From an uncultured Collinsella sp. (GTDB lineage Bacteria > Actinomycetota > Coriobacteriia > Coriobacteriales > Coriobacteriaceae), in NCBI GenBank assembly GCA_900549455.1, contig UROM01000004.1, forward strand, positions 1-40,210: a stretch of 40,210 bases of DNA, in the 5' to 3' direction. Positions 24,339-31,180 of this stretch are shown in pieces. A model generated the notes under the pieces. It was not told where the DNA came from. It saw nothing but the letters and a program-made list of their open reading frames with translations, and searched no databases. Position numbers and translations under genes: made by a program. Position 1 is the first letter of the stretch; each line of letters starts with the position of its first letter.

Positions 24339-24499
24339 GAGCTCATGCCTCCCAAATAGGGGAGGCGAGAGCTCAAGGTTTTGGGCGTATAAAATGGACA
24401 CGCCCGGAGCCGTGTATACGTCCGGTGTCATCGCACCCGAGGCAGAACCTCGAATCCCTGTCTGCGATGGCTAACGGATTCCTATTGAAAGGGATTGTA
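24339..24499 (+). promoter_or_regulatory. Promoter-like element and structured leader upstream of rplB
   Basis: Three parts are visible in the 179-base rplW-rplB gap. A hairpin at 24339-24374 (GAGCTC and GCCTCCC/GGGAGGC) may end or attenuate the upstream transcript. The 26-bp element at 24394-24419 repeats the one before rplC and ends in TATAC. A stem CATCGCA/TGCGATG (24429-24435 with 24463-24469) encloses CGAGG/CCTCG (24438-24452). This looks like a second start point with its own leader for rplB onward. Confidence 0.55.
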
Positions 24500-25330
24500 A
24501 TGGCTGTAAAGCACCTTAAGCCGACCTCCGCTGGTAGGCGTTGGCAGACGATCTCCGACTTCTCCGAGATCACCTGCACCAAGCCCGAGAAGTCTCTTCT
24601 CGAGCCCCTGCCCAAGAAGGCCGGTCGTAACAACAACGGCCGCATCACCACCCGCCACCAGGGCGGCGGCGTGAAGCGTCGTTACCGCGTGATCGACTTC
24701 AAGCGCAACAAGGACGGCGTGCCCGCCAAGGTTGCCACGATCGAGTACGATCCGAACCGTTCCGCTCGCATCGCTCTGCTGCACTACGCTGACGGTGAGA
24801 AGCGCTACATCCTGGCCCCCAAGGGCCTCGAGGTCGGTCAGACCATCATGTCCGGTTCTGACGCCGACATCAAGCCGGGCAACGCTCTGCCCCTCGCCGA
24901 CATCCCCGTCGGTACGCTCATCCACGCCGTCGAGTTCCAGCCCGGCAAGGGCGCTGCTATCGCCCGTTCCGCCGGTAACTCCTGCCAGCTGATGGGTAAG
25001 GAGGGCAAGTACGCTATCGTCCGTATGCCTTCCTCCGAGATGCGCCGCATCCTCGTTACCTGCCGCGCCACCGTCGGTGAGGTCGGCAACGCCGATCACT
25101 CCAACATCGTCATCGGCAAGGCCGGCCGTAAGCGCCACATGAACGTGCGCCCGACCGTCCGCGGTACCGTCATGAACCCTGTCGACCACCCGCACGGCGG
25201 TGGCGAGGGCAAGAACCACACCTCTGGTCGTCCCTCTGTTACCCCCTGGGGTAAGCCGACGAAGGGCCTTCGTACGCGCAAGAAGAAGAAGGTCTCGAAC
25301 CAGCACATCATTCGTCGCCGTAAGAAGTAA
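24500..25330 (+). CDS. rplB: Ribosomal protein L2
   Basis: L2 bridges the subunits and is needed for peptidyl transfer. The 276-residue protein has the usual KPTSAGRRWQTISDFSEIT start, the GRNNNGRITTRHQGGGVKRRYR block, the central OB/SH3 domains, and the C-terminal VMNPVDHPHGGGEGK with the key His residues, ending in a basic tail. ATG 24500 follows GAAAGGGATTGTA; upstream in-frame sequence lies in the leader and is not L2-like. Its own leader and promoter-like element precede it. Confidence 0.97.
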   Translation: MAVKHLKPTSAGRRWQTISDFSEITCTKPEKSLLEPLPKKAGRNNNGRITTRHQGGGVKRRYRVIDFKRNKDGVPAKVATIEYDPNRSARIALLHYADGEKRYILAPKGLEVGQTIMSGSDADIKPGNALPLADIPVGTLIHAVEFQPGKGAAIARSAGNSCQLMGKEGKYAIVRMPSSEMRRILVTCRATVGEVGNADHSNIVIGKAGRKRHMNVRPTVRGTVMNPVDHPHGGGEGKNHTSGRPSVTPWGKPTKGLRTRKKKKVSNQHIIRRRKK

Positions 25331-25362
25331 TTTCGGATACCGAGTTTTAGGAGAAAGCACTT

Positions 25363-25623
25363 ATGAGCAGAAGTCTCAAAAAGGGCCCGTTCGTGGAGAC
25401 TCGCCTTCTCTCGCGTATCACCGCGATGAACGAGGCTGGCAAGAAGGACGTCGTGAAGACCTGGTCCCGCGCGTCCACCATCTTCCCCGAGATGGTTGGT
25501 CACACCATCGCCGTCCACGACGGCCGCAAGCATGTGCCCGTGTATGTTACCGAGTCCATGGTTGGTCACAAGCTCGGCGAGTTCGCGCCGACTCGTACGT
25601 TCCGTGGCCACAAGGCCAAATAG
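25363..25623 (+). CDS. rpsS: Ribosomal protein S19
   Basis: S19 sits in the head of the small subunit near the A site. The 86 residues carry the family core RSLKKGPFVETRLL, KTWSRASTIFPEMVGHTIAVHDGRKHVPVYVTESMVGHKLGEFAPTRTFRGH. ATG 25363 follows TAGGAGAAAGCACTT. It is 32 bases after rplB and 14 before rplV, in the standard S10-operon order. Nothing unusual. Confidence 0.97.
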   Translation: MSRSLKKGPFVETRLLSRITAMNEAGKKDVVKTWSRASTIFPEMVGHTIAVHDGRKHVPVYVTESMVGHKLGEFAPTRTFRGHKAK

Positions 25624-25637
25624 GGGGTTAACCGTAA

Positions 25638-26009
25638 ATGGCAACTAAGTCTATTGAAACTGAGGCCACCGAGGTTCGCGCCGTCGCTAAGTACGTGCGT
25701 GTTTCCCCCAGCAAGGCCCGCCTGGTGGTCGATCTGATCCGCCGCAAGCCTGTCGCTCAGGCCTTCGACATCCTCCACTTCTGCGACCGCGCCGTCGCCG
25801 TGGATGTCGAGAAGGTTCTCCGTTCCGCCGTTGCGAACGCCGAGAACAACAACGGTCTGCGTGCCGACAACCTGGTTGTCGCCGCTGCCTATGTTGACGA
25901 GGGTCCGACGCTTAAGCGCATCCGTCCCCGCGCCAAGGGTTCCGCTTCTCGCATTCTGAAGCGTACTTCCCACATCACCGTCGTCGTTGCTCCTCGAAAG
26001 GAGGCGTAA
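25638..26009 (+). CDS. rplV: Ribosomal protein L22
   Basis: L22 lines the exit tunnel through its long beta hairpin. The 123-residue sequence includes RAVAKYVRVSPSKARLVVDLIRRKPVAQAFDIL, the VANAENNNGL segment, and the hairpin tip region PTLKRIRPRAKGSASRILKRTSHITVVV. A short acidic N-terminal lead (MATKSIETEATEV) precedes the conserved core. The ribosome site is weak (AGGGGGTTAACCGTAA), consistent with coupling to rpsS. Standard operon position. Confidence 0.97.
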   Translation: MATKSIETEATEVRAVAKYVRVSPSKARLVVDLIRRKPVAQAFDILHFCDRAVAVDVEKVLRSAVANAENNNGLRADNLVVAAAYVDEGPTLKRIRPRAKGSASRILKRTSHITVVVAPRKEA

Positions 26010-26015
26010 AGCTGT

Positions 26016-26726
26016 ATGGGTCAGAAAGTCTACCCCACCGGCTTCCGTCTTGGCATCACCGAGAACTGGCGCTCCCGCTGGTTCGCAGAGAAGGATTACG
26101 CTAAGACCCTCGGTAACGATCTCGAGATCCGCAAGTACCTCGAGAAGCGTCTTTCCCGCGCAGCTGTCTCCCGCGTCGAGATCGAGCGCGCTGGCGACAA
26201 GGTGAAGGTCATCATCCTCACCGCTCGCCCCGGCGTTGTCATCGGTAAGAAGGGTGCCGAGATCGATACCCTCCGCACCGAGCTCGAGAAGGTCGCTGGC
26301 GTCTCCAAGGGCCAGCTCTCCGTCGACGTTGTCGAGATCAAGCGCCCCGAGCTCGACGCCAACCTCGTTGCTCAGTCCATCGCTGAGCAGCTCGAGGGCC
26401 GCGTTGCCTTCCGTCGCGCTATGCGCAAGGCTGTCCAGTCCGCCCGCAAGGCCGGCGCCAAGGGCATCCGTATCCAGTGCTCCGGTCGTCTCGGCGGTGC
26501 CGAGATGGGCCGTCGTGAGTGGTACCGTGAGGGTCGCGTGCCTCTGCACACCCTCCGCGCCAAGATCGACTACGGCACGGCTGTCGCCAGCACCACCATG
26601 GGTGCCTGCGGCGTGAAGGTCTGGATCTACCTGGGCGAGAAGCTCCCGGGCCAGCCTGTTCCCAACCCTGCACTCGAGGGCTCTTCCCGTCCTCGTCGTC
26701 GTAACTCCGAGAGGAGGGGTCAGTAG
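26016..26726 (+). CDS. rpsC: Ribosomal protein S3
   Basis: S3 is part of the mRNA entry site and its helicase activity. The 236-residue protein shows MGQKVYPTGFRLGITENWRSRWFAEKDY, the KH domain with VIGKKGAEIDTLRTEL, and the C-terminal domain with GRLGGAEMGRREWYREGRVPLHTLRAKIDYG. The start follows CGAAAGGAGGCGTAAAGCT. The stop TAG shares its last G with the GTG start of rplP, so the two are translationally coupled. Confidence 0.97.
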   Translation: MGQKVYPTGFRLGITENWRSRWFAEKDYAKTLGNDLEIRKYLEKRLSRAAVSRVEIERAGDKVKVIILTARPGVVIGKKGAEIDTLRTELEKVAGVSKGQLSVDVVEIKRPELDANLVAQSIAEQLEGRVAFRRAMRKAVQSARKAGAKGIRIQCSGRLGGAEMGRREWYREGRVPLHTLRAKIDYGTAVASTTMGACGVKVWIYLGEKLPGQPVPNPALEGSSRPRRRNSERRGQ

Positions 26727-27229
26727 TGCTTGCCCCTAAGCGTATTCTTCACCGCAAGGTGCAGCGTGGCTCCATGAAGGGCCAGGCCAAGGGTAATACC
26801 GAGCTGCATTTCGGCGAGTTTGGTATCCAGGCTCTCGAGGCCCATTGGATCACCAACCGTCAGATCGAGGCCGCTCGTATTGCCATGACCCGCTACATGA
26901 AGCGTGGCGGTCGTGTCTACATCACGATCTTCCCCGATAAGCCCATCACCAAGAAGCCTGCCGAGACTCGCATGGGTTCTGGTAAGGGTAACCCTGAGGA
27001 GTGGGTGGCCGTCGTCAAGCCCGGCCGCATCATGTTCGAGGTCAAGGGCGTGCCCGAGGAGGTCGCTCGCGAGGCTCTGCGTCTTGCACAGCACAAGCTT
27101 CCCATCAAGACCAAGATTGTTGCTGCCAAGAACGCTGAGCAGCGCATCCAGAAGGAGATGGCTGAGGAGGCCGCTCTCGAGGCCAAGTGGGCTGCTGAGG
27201 ACGCCGCCGCCGCCAAGGAGGAGAACTAA
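26726..27229 (+). CDS. rplP: Ribosomal protein L16 with long acidic C-terminal tail
   Basis: L16 contacts tRNA at the A site and completes the large subunit. The conserved domain is intact: LAPKRILHRKVQRGSMKG, LHFGEFGIQALEAHWITNRQIEAARIAMTRYMKRGGRVYI, the RMGSGKGNPEEWVAVVKPGRIMFE loop. At 167 residues it is about 25-30 longer than the usual ~140; the extra part, from about residue 140, is a helical Ala/Glu-rich tail ending AAAAKEEN. Start is GTG 26726, overlapping the rpsC stop. The stop overlaps the rpmC ATG by one base. Confidence 0.96.
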   Translation: MLAPKRILHRKVQRGSMKGQAKGNTELHFGEFGIQALEAHWITNRQIEAARIAMTRYMKRGGRVYITIFPDKPITKKPAETRMGSGKGNPEEWVAVVKPGRIMFEVKGVPEEVAREALRLAQHKLPIKTKIVAAKNAEQRIQKEMAEEAALEAKWAAEDAAAAKEEN

Positions 27230-27444
27230 TGAAGCCCGCAGAGATTCGTGAGCTCTCGGACGCTCAGCTCGTTGAGAAGCTGAAGGAAATGCGCGCCGAG
27301 CTCTTTAACCTTCGTTTCCAGATGGCCACCAGCCAGCTGGACAACACCGCTCGCGTCAACACCGTGAAGAAGGACATCGCTCGCGTCCTCACGGAGCAGC
27401 GCGCCCGCGAGATCGCAGCGGAGAAGTCCGCTGTCGCCGAGTAG
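27229..27444 (+). CDS. rpmC: Ribosomal protein L29
   Basis: L29 lies near the tunnel exit beside L23. The 71-residue helical hairpin starts MKPAEIRELSDAQLVEKLKEMRAELFNLRFQMATSQLDNTARVNTVKKDIARVLTEQRARE, which is fully typical. ATG 27229 shares a base with the rplP stop (TAATG), with GGAGGAG just upstream in rplP. rpsQ follows after 16 bases. Ordinary member of the cluster. Confidence 0.97.
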   Translation: MKPAEIRELSDAQLVEKLKEMRAELFNLRFQMATSQLDNTARVNTVKKDIARVLTEQRAREIAAEKSAVAE

Positions 27445-27460
27445 GACCTAAGGAGAGAAC

Positions 27461-27721
27461 ATGACTGATTCGCGTAACTCGCGTAAGGTCCGTACGGGTG
27501 TCGTTACCTCCGTCTCCGGTGCCAAGACCATCGTTGTCACCATCACCGAGCGCAAGTGTCACCCCAAGTACGGCAAGATGATGACCAGCTCCAAGAAGCT
27601 GCACGCTCACGACGAGGAGTGCACGGCTGGCGTGGGCGATACCGTCCGCGTTATGGAGACCCGTCCTATGTCCAAGATGAAGCGCTGGCGCCTCATCGAG
27701 GTCGTCGAGCGCGCTAAATAA
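27461..27721 (+). CDS. rpsQ: Ribosomal protein S17
   Basis: S17 is a primary 16S rRNA-binding protein with an OB fold. The 86-residue sequence has RKVRTGVVTSVSGAKTIVVTITERKCHPKYGKMMTSSKKLHAHDE, GVGDTVRVMETRPMSKMKRWRLIEVVE. ATG 27461 follows AAGGAGAGAAC. It ends the S10-type half of the cluster; a 118-base structured gap separates it from rplN. Confidence 0.97.
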   Translation: MTDSRNSRKVRTGVVTSVSGAKTIVVTITERKCHPKYGKMMTSSKKLHAHDEECTAGVGDTVRVMETRPMSKMKRWRLIEVVERAK

Positions 27722-27748
27722 GCAGTCGCTCTTACGACTTGTACGTTT

Positions 27749-27814
27749 CCGAAGATGTGCGTATGCCTGGCTTGCATACCACGGGCCGTATAAAGGCTGC
27801 GCACCTCTCTTCGG
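27749..27814 (+). ncRNA. Predicted three-way-junction RNA in the rplN leader
   Basis: Closing stem CCGAAGA (27749-27755) with TCTTCGG (27808-27814), extended by GTGCG/CGCAC after a small internal loop. Inside are hairpin TATGC/GCATA and hairpin GCC/GGC around GTATAAA. It ends 25 bases before the rplN start. The compact fold and position suggest a ribosomal-protein-binding leader controlling rplN-rplX. I cannot assign it to a named class. Confidence 0.6.
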
Positions 27815-27839
27815 TTCTTAGTTCGGAGGAACATCTACC

Positions 27840-28208
27840 ATGATTCAGATGCAAACCATGCTGAACGTCGCCGACAACTCCGGCGCTCGCAAGATTCGCT
27901 GCATCAAGGTGCTTGGCGGTTCCAAGCGTCGTTATGCAGGCATCGGCGATGTGTTCATCGGTGCTGTCCAGGAGGCTACCCCTGGCGCCAACGTCAAGAA
28001 GAAGGACGTTGTCCGTTGCGTCGTCGTTCGCACCGTTAAGGAGATCCGCCGCAAGGATGGCTCCTACATTCGCTTTGATGAGAACGCCTGCGTTGTCATC
28101 AACAACGATGGTTCGCCCGTCGGCACCCGTATCTTCGGGCCCGTCGCTCGCGAGCTTCGTGACAAGAAGTACATGAAGATCGTCTCGCTCGCTCCCGAGA
28201 CCCTGTAG
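27840..28208 (+). CDS. rplN: Ribosomal protein L14
   Basis: L14 forms an intersubunit bridge and is the target of the silencing factor RsfS. The 122 residues are typical: MIQMQTMLNVADNSGARKIRCIKVLGGSKRRYAGIGDVFIGAVQEATP, KKKDVVRCVVVRTVKEIRRKDGSYIRFDENACVVIN, and the terminal REKK-like RELRDKKYMKIVSLAPE. ATG 27840 follows TCGGAGGAACATCTACC. It normally begins the spc half of the cluster; here only rplX follows. Confidence 0.97.
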   Translation: MIQMQTMLNVADNSGARKIRCIKVLGGSKRRYAGIGDVFIGAVQEATPGANVKKKDVVRCVVVRTVKEIRRKDGSYIRFDENACVVINNDGSPVGTRIFGPVARELRDKKYMKIVSLAPETL

Positions 28209-28221
28209 TTAGGGGAGATAT

Positions 28222-28527
28222 ATGTATATCAAGAAGGGCGATAAGGTCCAGGTTCTCTCTGGTAAGGATCGCGGCAAGCAGGGCGTTGTCCTGCGTGCTC
28301 TCCCCGCCGAGAACAAGGTCGTTGTCGAGGGCGTTTCGGTCGTCAAGAAGGCCGTCAAGCCCAACGCTGCCAACCAGCAGGGCGGCATCGTTTCGCAGGA
28401 GGCTCCCATCGACGCCTCCAACGTCAATCTCGTTTGCCCCGAGTGCGGTAAGGTTACCCGCGTCGGTCACGAGAAGGACGGCAAGAACAAGCTGCGCGTC
28501 TGCAAGAAGTGCGGCCACAAGTTCTAA
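28222..28527 (+). CDS. rplX: Ribosomal protein L24
   Basis: L24 starts large-subunit assembly near the 5' end of 23S rRNA. The 101 residues start MYIKKGDKVQVLSGKDRGKQGVVLRALPAENKVVVEGV (KOW motif) and end with a zinc-ribbon-like Cys set, VCPECGKVTRV...RVCKKCGHKF, i.e. two CxxC pairs. ATG 28222 follows TTAGGGGAGATAT. A strong terminator follows at once, so rplE, rpsN and the rest of the spc operon are not continued here. Confidence 0.96.
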   Translation: MYIKKGDKVQVLSGKDRGKQGVVLRALPAENKVVVEGVSVVKKAVKPNAANQQGGIVSQEAPIDASNVNLVCPECGKVTRVGHEKDGKNKLRVCKKCGHKF

Positions 28528-28554
28528 GCTGCCCGCAACAGTTAAGTTGCTAGC

Positions 28555-28589
28555 AAAGGCCCGGATGCCACGGCACCCGGGCCTTTTTT
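28555..28589 (+). terminator. Strong intrinsic terminator after rplX
   Basis: AAAGGCCCGG (28555-28564) pairs with CCGGGCCTTTT, with TGCC/GGCA continuing the stem, then six T. It lies 27 bases past the rplX stop and closes the ribosomal cluster. Confidence 0.92.
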
Positions 28590-28608
28590 CTATCCCTACT
28601 CATTGGGT

Positions 28609-28635
28609 ACTCATTGGGGACAGCCTTAAATGAGT
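28609..28635 (-). repeat. 27-bp palindrome with GTCCCC core (ACTCATT arms)
   Basis: Arms ACTCATT (28609-28615) and AATGAGT (28629-28635). On the minus strand the centre reads TAAGGCTGTCCCC. A direct TACTCATTGGG copy lies just before it (28597-28607). It shares its core with the other palindromes listed here. The rest of the 28590-28959 gap holds no gene I can support. Confidence 0.6.
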
Positions 28636-28744
28636 GGTTGCGCGCGCGAAAGGCTGGCGTGACAGTCGGTCAGCTCGTGCGTTGTTGCGAACTCGGTGAG
28701 GCAACGGTTAAAAGGGCAACTGCTGGCTGGCGCGACGCCTCAAA

Positions 28745-28775
28745 TGATCCGTTTTCCTCCGTCCCCAGGGGATCA
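28745..28775 (+). repeat. 31-bp palindromic repeat, copy 1 (TGATCC arms)
   Basis: TGATCC ... GGATCA arms around TTTTCCTCCGTCCCC. Nearly identical copies lie at 34498-34528, 34531-34561 (inverted) and 35231-35261. All are intergenic. Confidence 0.85.
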
Positions 28776-28959
28776 GGTGATGCGCGTCTGTGCGCAGCTG
28801 CGTGCGTATGATTGCGTGAGTATACGTGTATATGCGCCGTTAACTCCTGAATTTTGACCATTTAGCGGTAATACACGCAGAAGCACGCACATACACGCGC
28901 ATTTGTGCGAATATAGAGCTGTCAGAAATGAAAGACTTTTCACGATGTAGGAGGCACAT

Positions 28960-30039
28960 ATGGCAGATTCCAAGCAGGCTCCACTCGACTCCGCGGCAGC
29001 CGCAAAGGCGGCGTTCGCTTCGGTCCAGGGCAAGCCGTTCCCCGATGATATCTTTACGGCTCCCGAGCTTCGTTGGGCTGTGATTGGGTGCGGCGTTATC
29101 GCCAACCAGATGGCCCAGTCTCTCGCTCTTGCCGGTCGCAAGCTTGCGGGCGTCGCTAACCGCACGCTGTCAAAGGCTCAAGCTTTTGCCGAGCAGTATG
29201 GCATCGAGAAGGTCTATGAAACGGCCGAGGACCTCTATGCCGACCCTAACATCGACGCAATCTATATCACCACTCCGCATAACACGCATATCACCTACCT
29301 GCGCGCCGCCCTGGCAGCTGGCAAGCACGTGCTCTGCGAAAAGGCCATTACCCTCAACTCCGCCGAGCTCGACGAGGCACGTGCCATTGCCGACGAGCAT
29401 AACGTGGTCCTTATGGACGCTACAACGGTGCTCCACATGCCCTTATATCAAGAGCTGCGCCGCCGCATGGATGCCGCTGAGTTTGGCCGCATGAACCTCG
29501 CTCAGCTCAACTTTGGCAGCTACAAGGAGTACGGCGATCTGACCAACCGTTTCTACAATCGCAACCTTGCTGGCGGTGCCATGCTCGACATTGGCGTCTA
29601 TGCTCTGTCCGTTATGCGCCTCTTTATGGCAAGCCAGCCCGCTGAGGTTGTCTCGCTGGGTAACACCTGTGAGACCGGTGTCGACGTTGCGGGCGGCATC
29701 GTCTGCCGTAATGCTGAGCAGCAGCTGGGCGTTGTGAGCCTTACGCTTCACTCCAAGCAGCCCAAGCGCTCGGTCATCAGCTTTGACAAGTGCTATATCG
29801 AGGTCAACGAGTATCCGCGTGCCGATCACGCGACCATTGTGTGGACTGCGGACGGCCACCGCGAGGAGGTCCACGCCGGCACCGAGGCTTATGCCCTGTG
29901 CTACGAGATGGCCGACCTCGAGAAGGCGGTTGCCGGCGACGACTCCAAGCGCGAGCTGCTGGATTATGCTTATGATGTTATGGAGCTTATGACCAAGCTC
30001 CGCGCCGACTGGGGAGTCGTGTACCCCGAGGAGGAGTAA
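28960..30039 (+). CDS. Gfo/Idh/MocA family oxidoreductase
   Basis: A 359-residue NAD(P)-dependent oxidoreductase of the Gfo/Idh/MocA family, acting on sugars, inositols or related polyols. After a 35-residue lead comes the Rossmann motif LRWAVIGCGVIANQMAQSLA, then IDAIYITTPHNTHITYLRAALAAGKHVLCEKAITLN with the conserved EKP-like lysine (here EKA), and a C-terminal alpha/beta domain with GGAMLDIGVYALSVMRLF. The Pro of EKP is replaced by Ala, a known variation. ATG 28960 follows AGGAGGCACAT. A DeoR regulator starts 3 bases after its stop, pointing to a sugar or sugar-alcohol substrate; the exact one is unknown. Confidence 0.88.
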   Translation: MADSKQAPLDSAAAAKAAFASVQGKPFPDDIFTAPELRWAVIGCGVIANQMAQSLALAGRKLAGVANRTLSKAQAFAEQYGIEKVYETAEDLYADPNIDAIYITTPHNTHITYLRAALAAGKHVLCEKAITLNSAELDEARAIADEHNVVLMDATTVLHMPLYQELRRRMDAAEFGRMNLAQLNFGSYKEYGDLTNRFYNRNLAGGAMLDIGVYALSVMRLFMASQPAEVVSLGNTCETGVDVAGGIVCRNAEQQLGVVSLTLHSKQPKRSVISFDKCYIEVNEYPRADHATIVWTADGHREEVHAGTEAYALCYEMADLEKAVAGDDSKRELLDYAYDVMELMTKLRADWGVVYPEEE

Positions 30040-30042
30040 GCG

Positions 30043-30789
30043 ATGCTTGCGGAAGATAGGCTCAACGCGATTGTGTCGATGGTGCAGCAGGCTGGCTCGG
30101 TTACTGTGCCAGAGCTTGCCGATACCCTAGGCGTGACGGCGTCTACCATTCGGCGCGACCTGCAGACGCTCGATCGAGCGCACCGCATCGCCAAGGTCCA
30201 CGGCGGAGCGACGAGTCTTGAACGCGCGCACGTGACGCGCGACCTAACGCTCAATGAGCGCAGCGACCTCCATAACGACGACAAGGAGCGTATCTGCGCC
30301 CGTGCGGCGGCGCTTGTGGAGCCCGAGAGCTTTGTATACATCGACTCGGGCTCGACGACGCTCAAGCTCATCGAGCATCTTCCACACCTTGAAGGTGTCA
30401 CCTACGTGACCGACTCCGTGCTCCATGCTCAGCATCTCGCCCTGCGCGGCATGCGCACTGTGGTGTTGGGTGGCGAACTCAAGCCCGAGACCGAGGCGCT
30501 CGTTGGCCCCGATGCCTTGGCAACCCTAGACCACTACAACTTCAACTGTGGCTTTTGGGGTTCTAACGGCATTGCTGCCGAGCAGGGCTTCACGGCGCCA
30601 GATATCGAGGAGGCGCAAGTAAAGCGCATCTCGATGCGCCATACGGCCAAGCGCTTCGTAATCTCGGACGCCAGCAAATTTGGCATGGTGGCGCCCGTCA
30701 AGTTTGCGGACTTCCGCGACGCAACGATTATTACCGCAGGCGAGGTCCCCGCCAAGTACCGGGCAATGGACAACGTCATCACGGTCTAG
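30043..30789 (+). CDS. DeoR/GlpR-family transcriptional regulator
   Basis: A 248-residue regulator. The N-terminal winged HTH is MLAEDRLNAIVSMVQQAGSVTVPELADTLGVTASTIRRDLQTLDRAHRIAKVHGGA, the DeoR signature. The sensor domain resembles phosphosugar-binding isomerase folds: FVYIDSGSTTLKLIEHL, VVLGGELKPETEALVGPDAL, and GSNGIAAEQGFTAPDIEEAQVKR. It lies 3 bases behind the oxidoreductase gene and is probably co-transcribed, suggesting it represses this two-gene operon and responds to a phosphorylated sugar. The operator is not certain; symmetric purine-pyrimidine-rich arms upstream of the operon are candidates. Confidence 0.9.
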   Translation: MLAEDRLNAIVSMVQQAGSVTVPELADTLGVTASTIRRDLQTLDRAHRIAKVHGGATSLERAHVTRDLTLNERSDLHNDDKERICARAAALVEPESFVYIDSGSTTLKLIEHLPHLEGVTYVTDSVLHAQHLALRGMRTVVLGGELKPETEALVGPDALATLDHYNFNCGFWGSNGIAAEQGFTAPDIEEAQVKRISMRHTAKRFVISDASKFGMVAPVKFADFRDATIITAGEVPAKYRAMDNVITV

Positions 30790-30810
30790 CAAGCAGAGGC
30801 AGGTTAAGGC

Positions 30811-30850
30811 CAAAACCACCGCAAAGGTGCCTGTCCCCATTGTGGTGGTT
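30811..30850 (+). repeat. 40-bp direct repeat, left copy
   Basis: Differs at one base from 31181-31220. Each copy has inverted arms AACCACC...GGTGGTT around AAAGGTGCCTGTCCCC. The two copies bracket the alternating array. Confidence 0.92.
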
Positions 30851-30882
30851 AGTAACGAAAACCGAGTAGTTTTCCCAATAGA

Positions 30883-30917
30883 AAAGCGGCAACGTCCATC
30901 ACGGGCGTTGCCGCTTT
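30883..30917 (+). terminator. Hairpin terminator downstream of the DeoR gene
   Basis: AAAGCGGCAACG (30883-30894) pairs perfectly with CGTTGCCGCTTT (30906-30917), followed by a weakly T-rich CGTTGTC. It lies about 95 bases past the stop. Confidence 0.7.
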
Positions 30918-30934
30918 CGTTGTCTGCCGGCTTG

Positions 30935-31150
30935 TCTAAGTCTGTAACAACTGGACCGTTAAAAGTAGGCTAGGTGTTACAGATTGAGATACTTCCGAAC
31001 CGCGCCGTCCCTTTGTCTCAATCTGTAACATCTGGGACAGATTTTGCCGAGTTACTGTTACAGATTGAGATTTTCCCTTGAGGGGGATTTGAGTGTCTCG
31101 ATCTGTAACAGATAGACCGGAAAATGGGTTCTAACTGTTACAGATCGAGA
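30935..31150. repeat. Six alternating copies of a 15-bp motif at 40-bp pitch
   Basis: Motif TGTTACAGATYGAGA. Copies start at 30935 (minus, 2 mismatches), 30975 (plus), 31016 (minus), 31056 (plus), 31096 (minus) and 31136 (plus). Start-to-start distances are 40, 41, 40, 40 and 40. Spacers of 25-26 bases are all different. Each copy can pair with either neighbour in a 15-bp stem; the last two carry C instead of T at the Y position together. The region lies between the DeoR gene and the convergent pseudouridine synthase gene and has no open frame of interest. Confidence 0.95.
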
Positions 31151-31180
31151 CGTTTTGGGACCGCGGCCAAGCCATTGCGT

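Noticed and set aside
22442..26549. Long minus-strand open frames opposite rplC, rplD, rplB and rpsC
   Set aside because: They are antisense shadows of highly conserved ribosomal genes with strongly biased codons.
28614..28811. 65-residue plus-strand open frame after rplX
   Set aside because: Weak ribosome site, overlaps two palindromic repeats, no recognisable family.
30935..31150. CRISPR array
   Set aside because: Repeats are only 15 bp, alternate in orientation, and no cas gene is near; spacers are 25-26 bases but this is coincidental.
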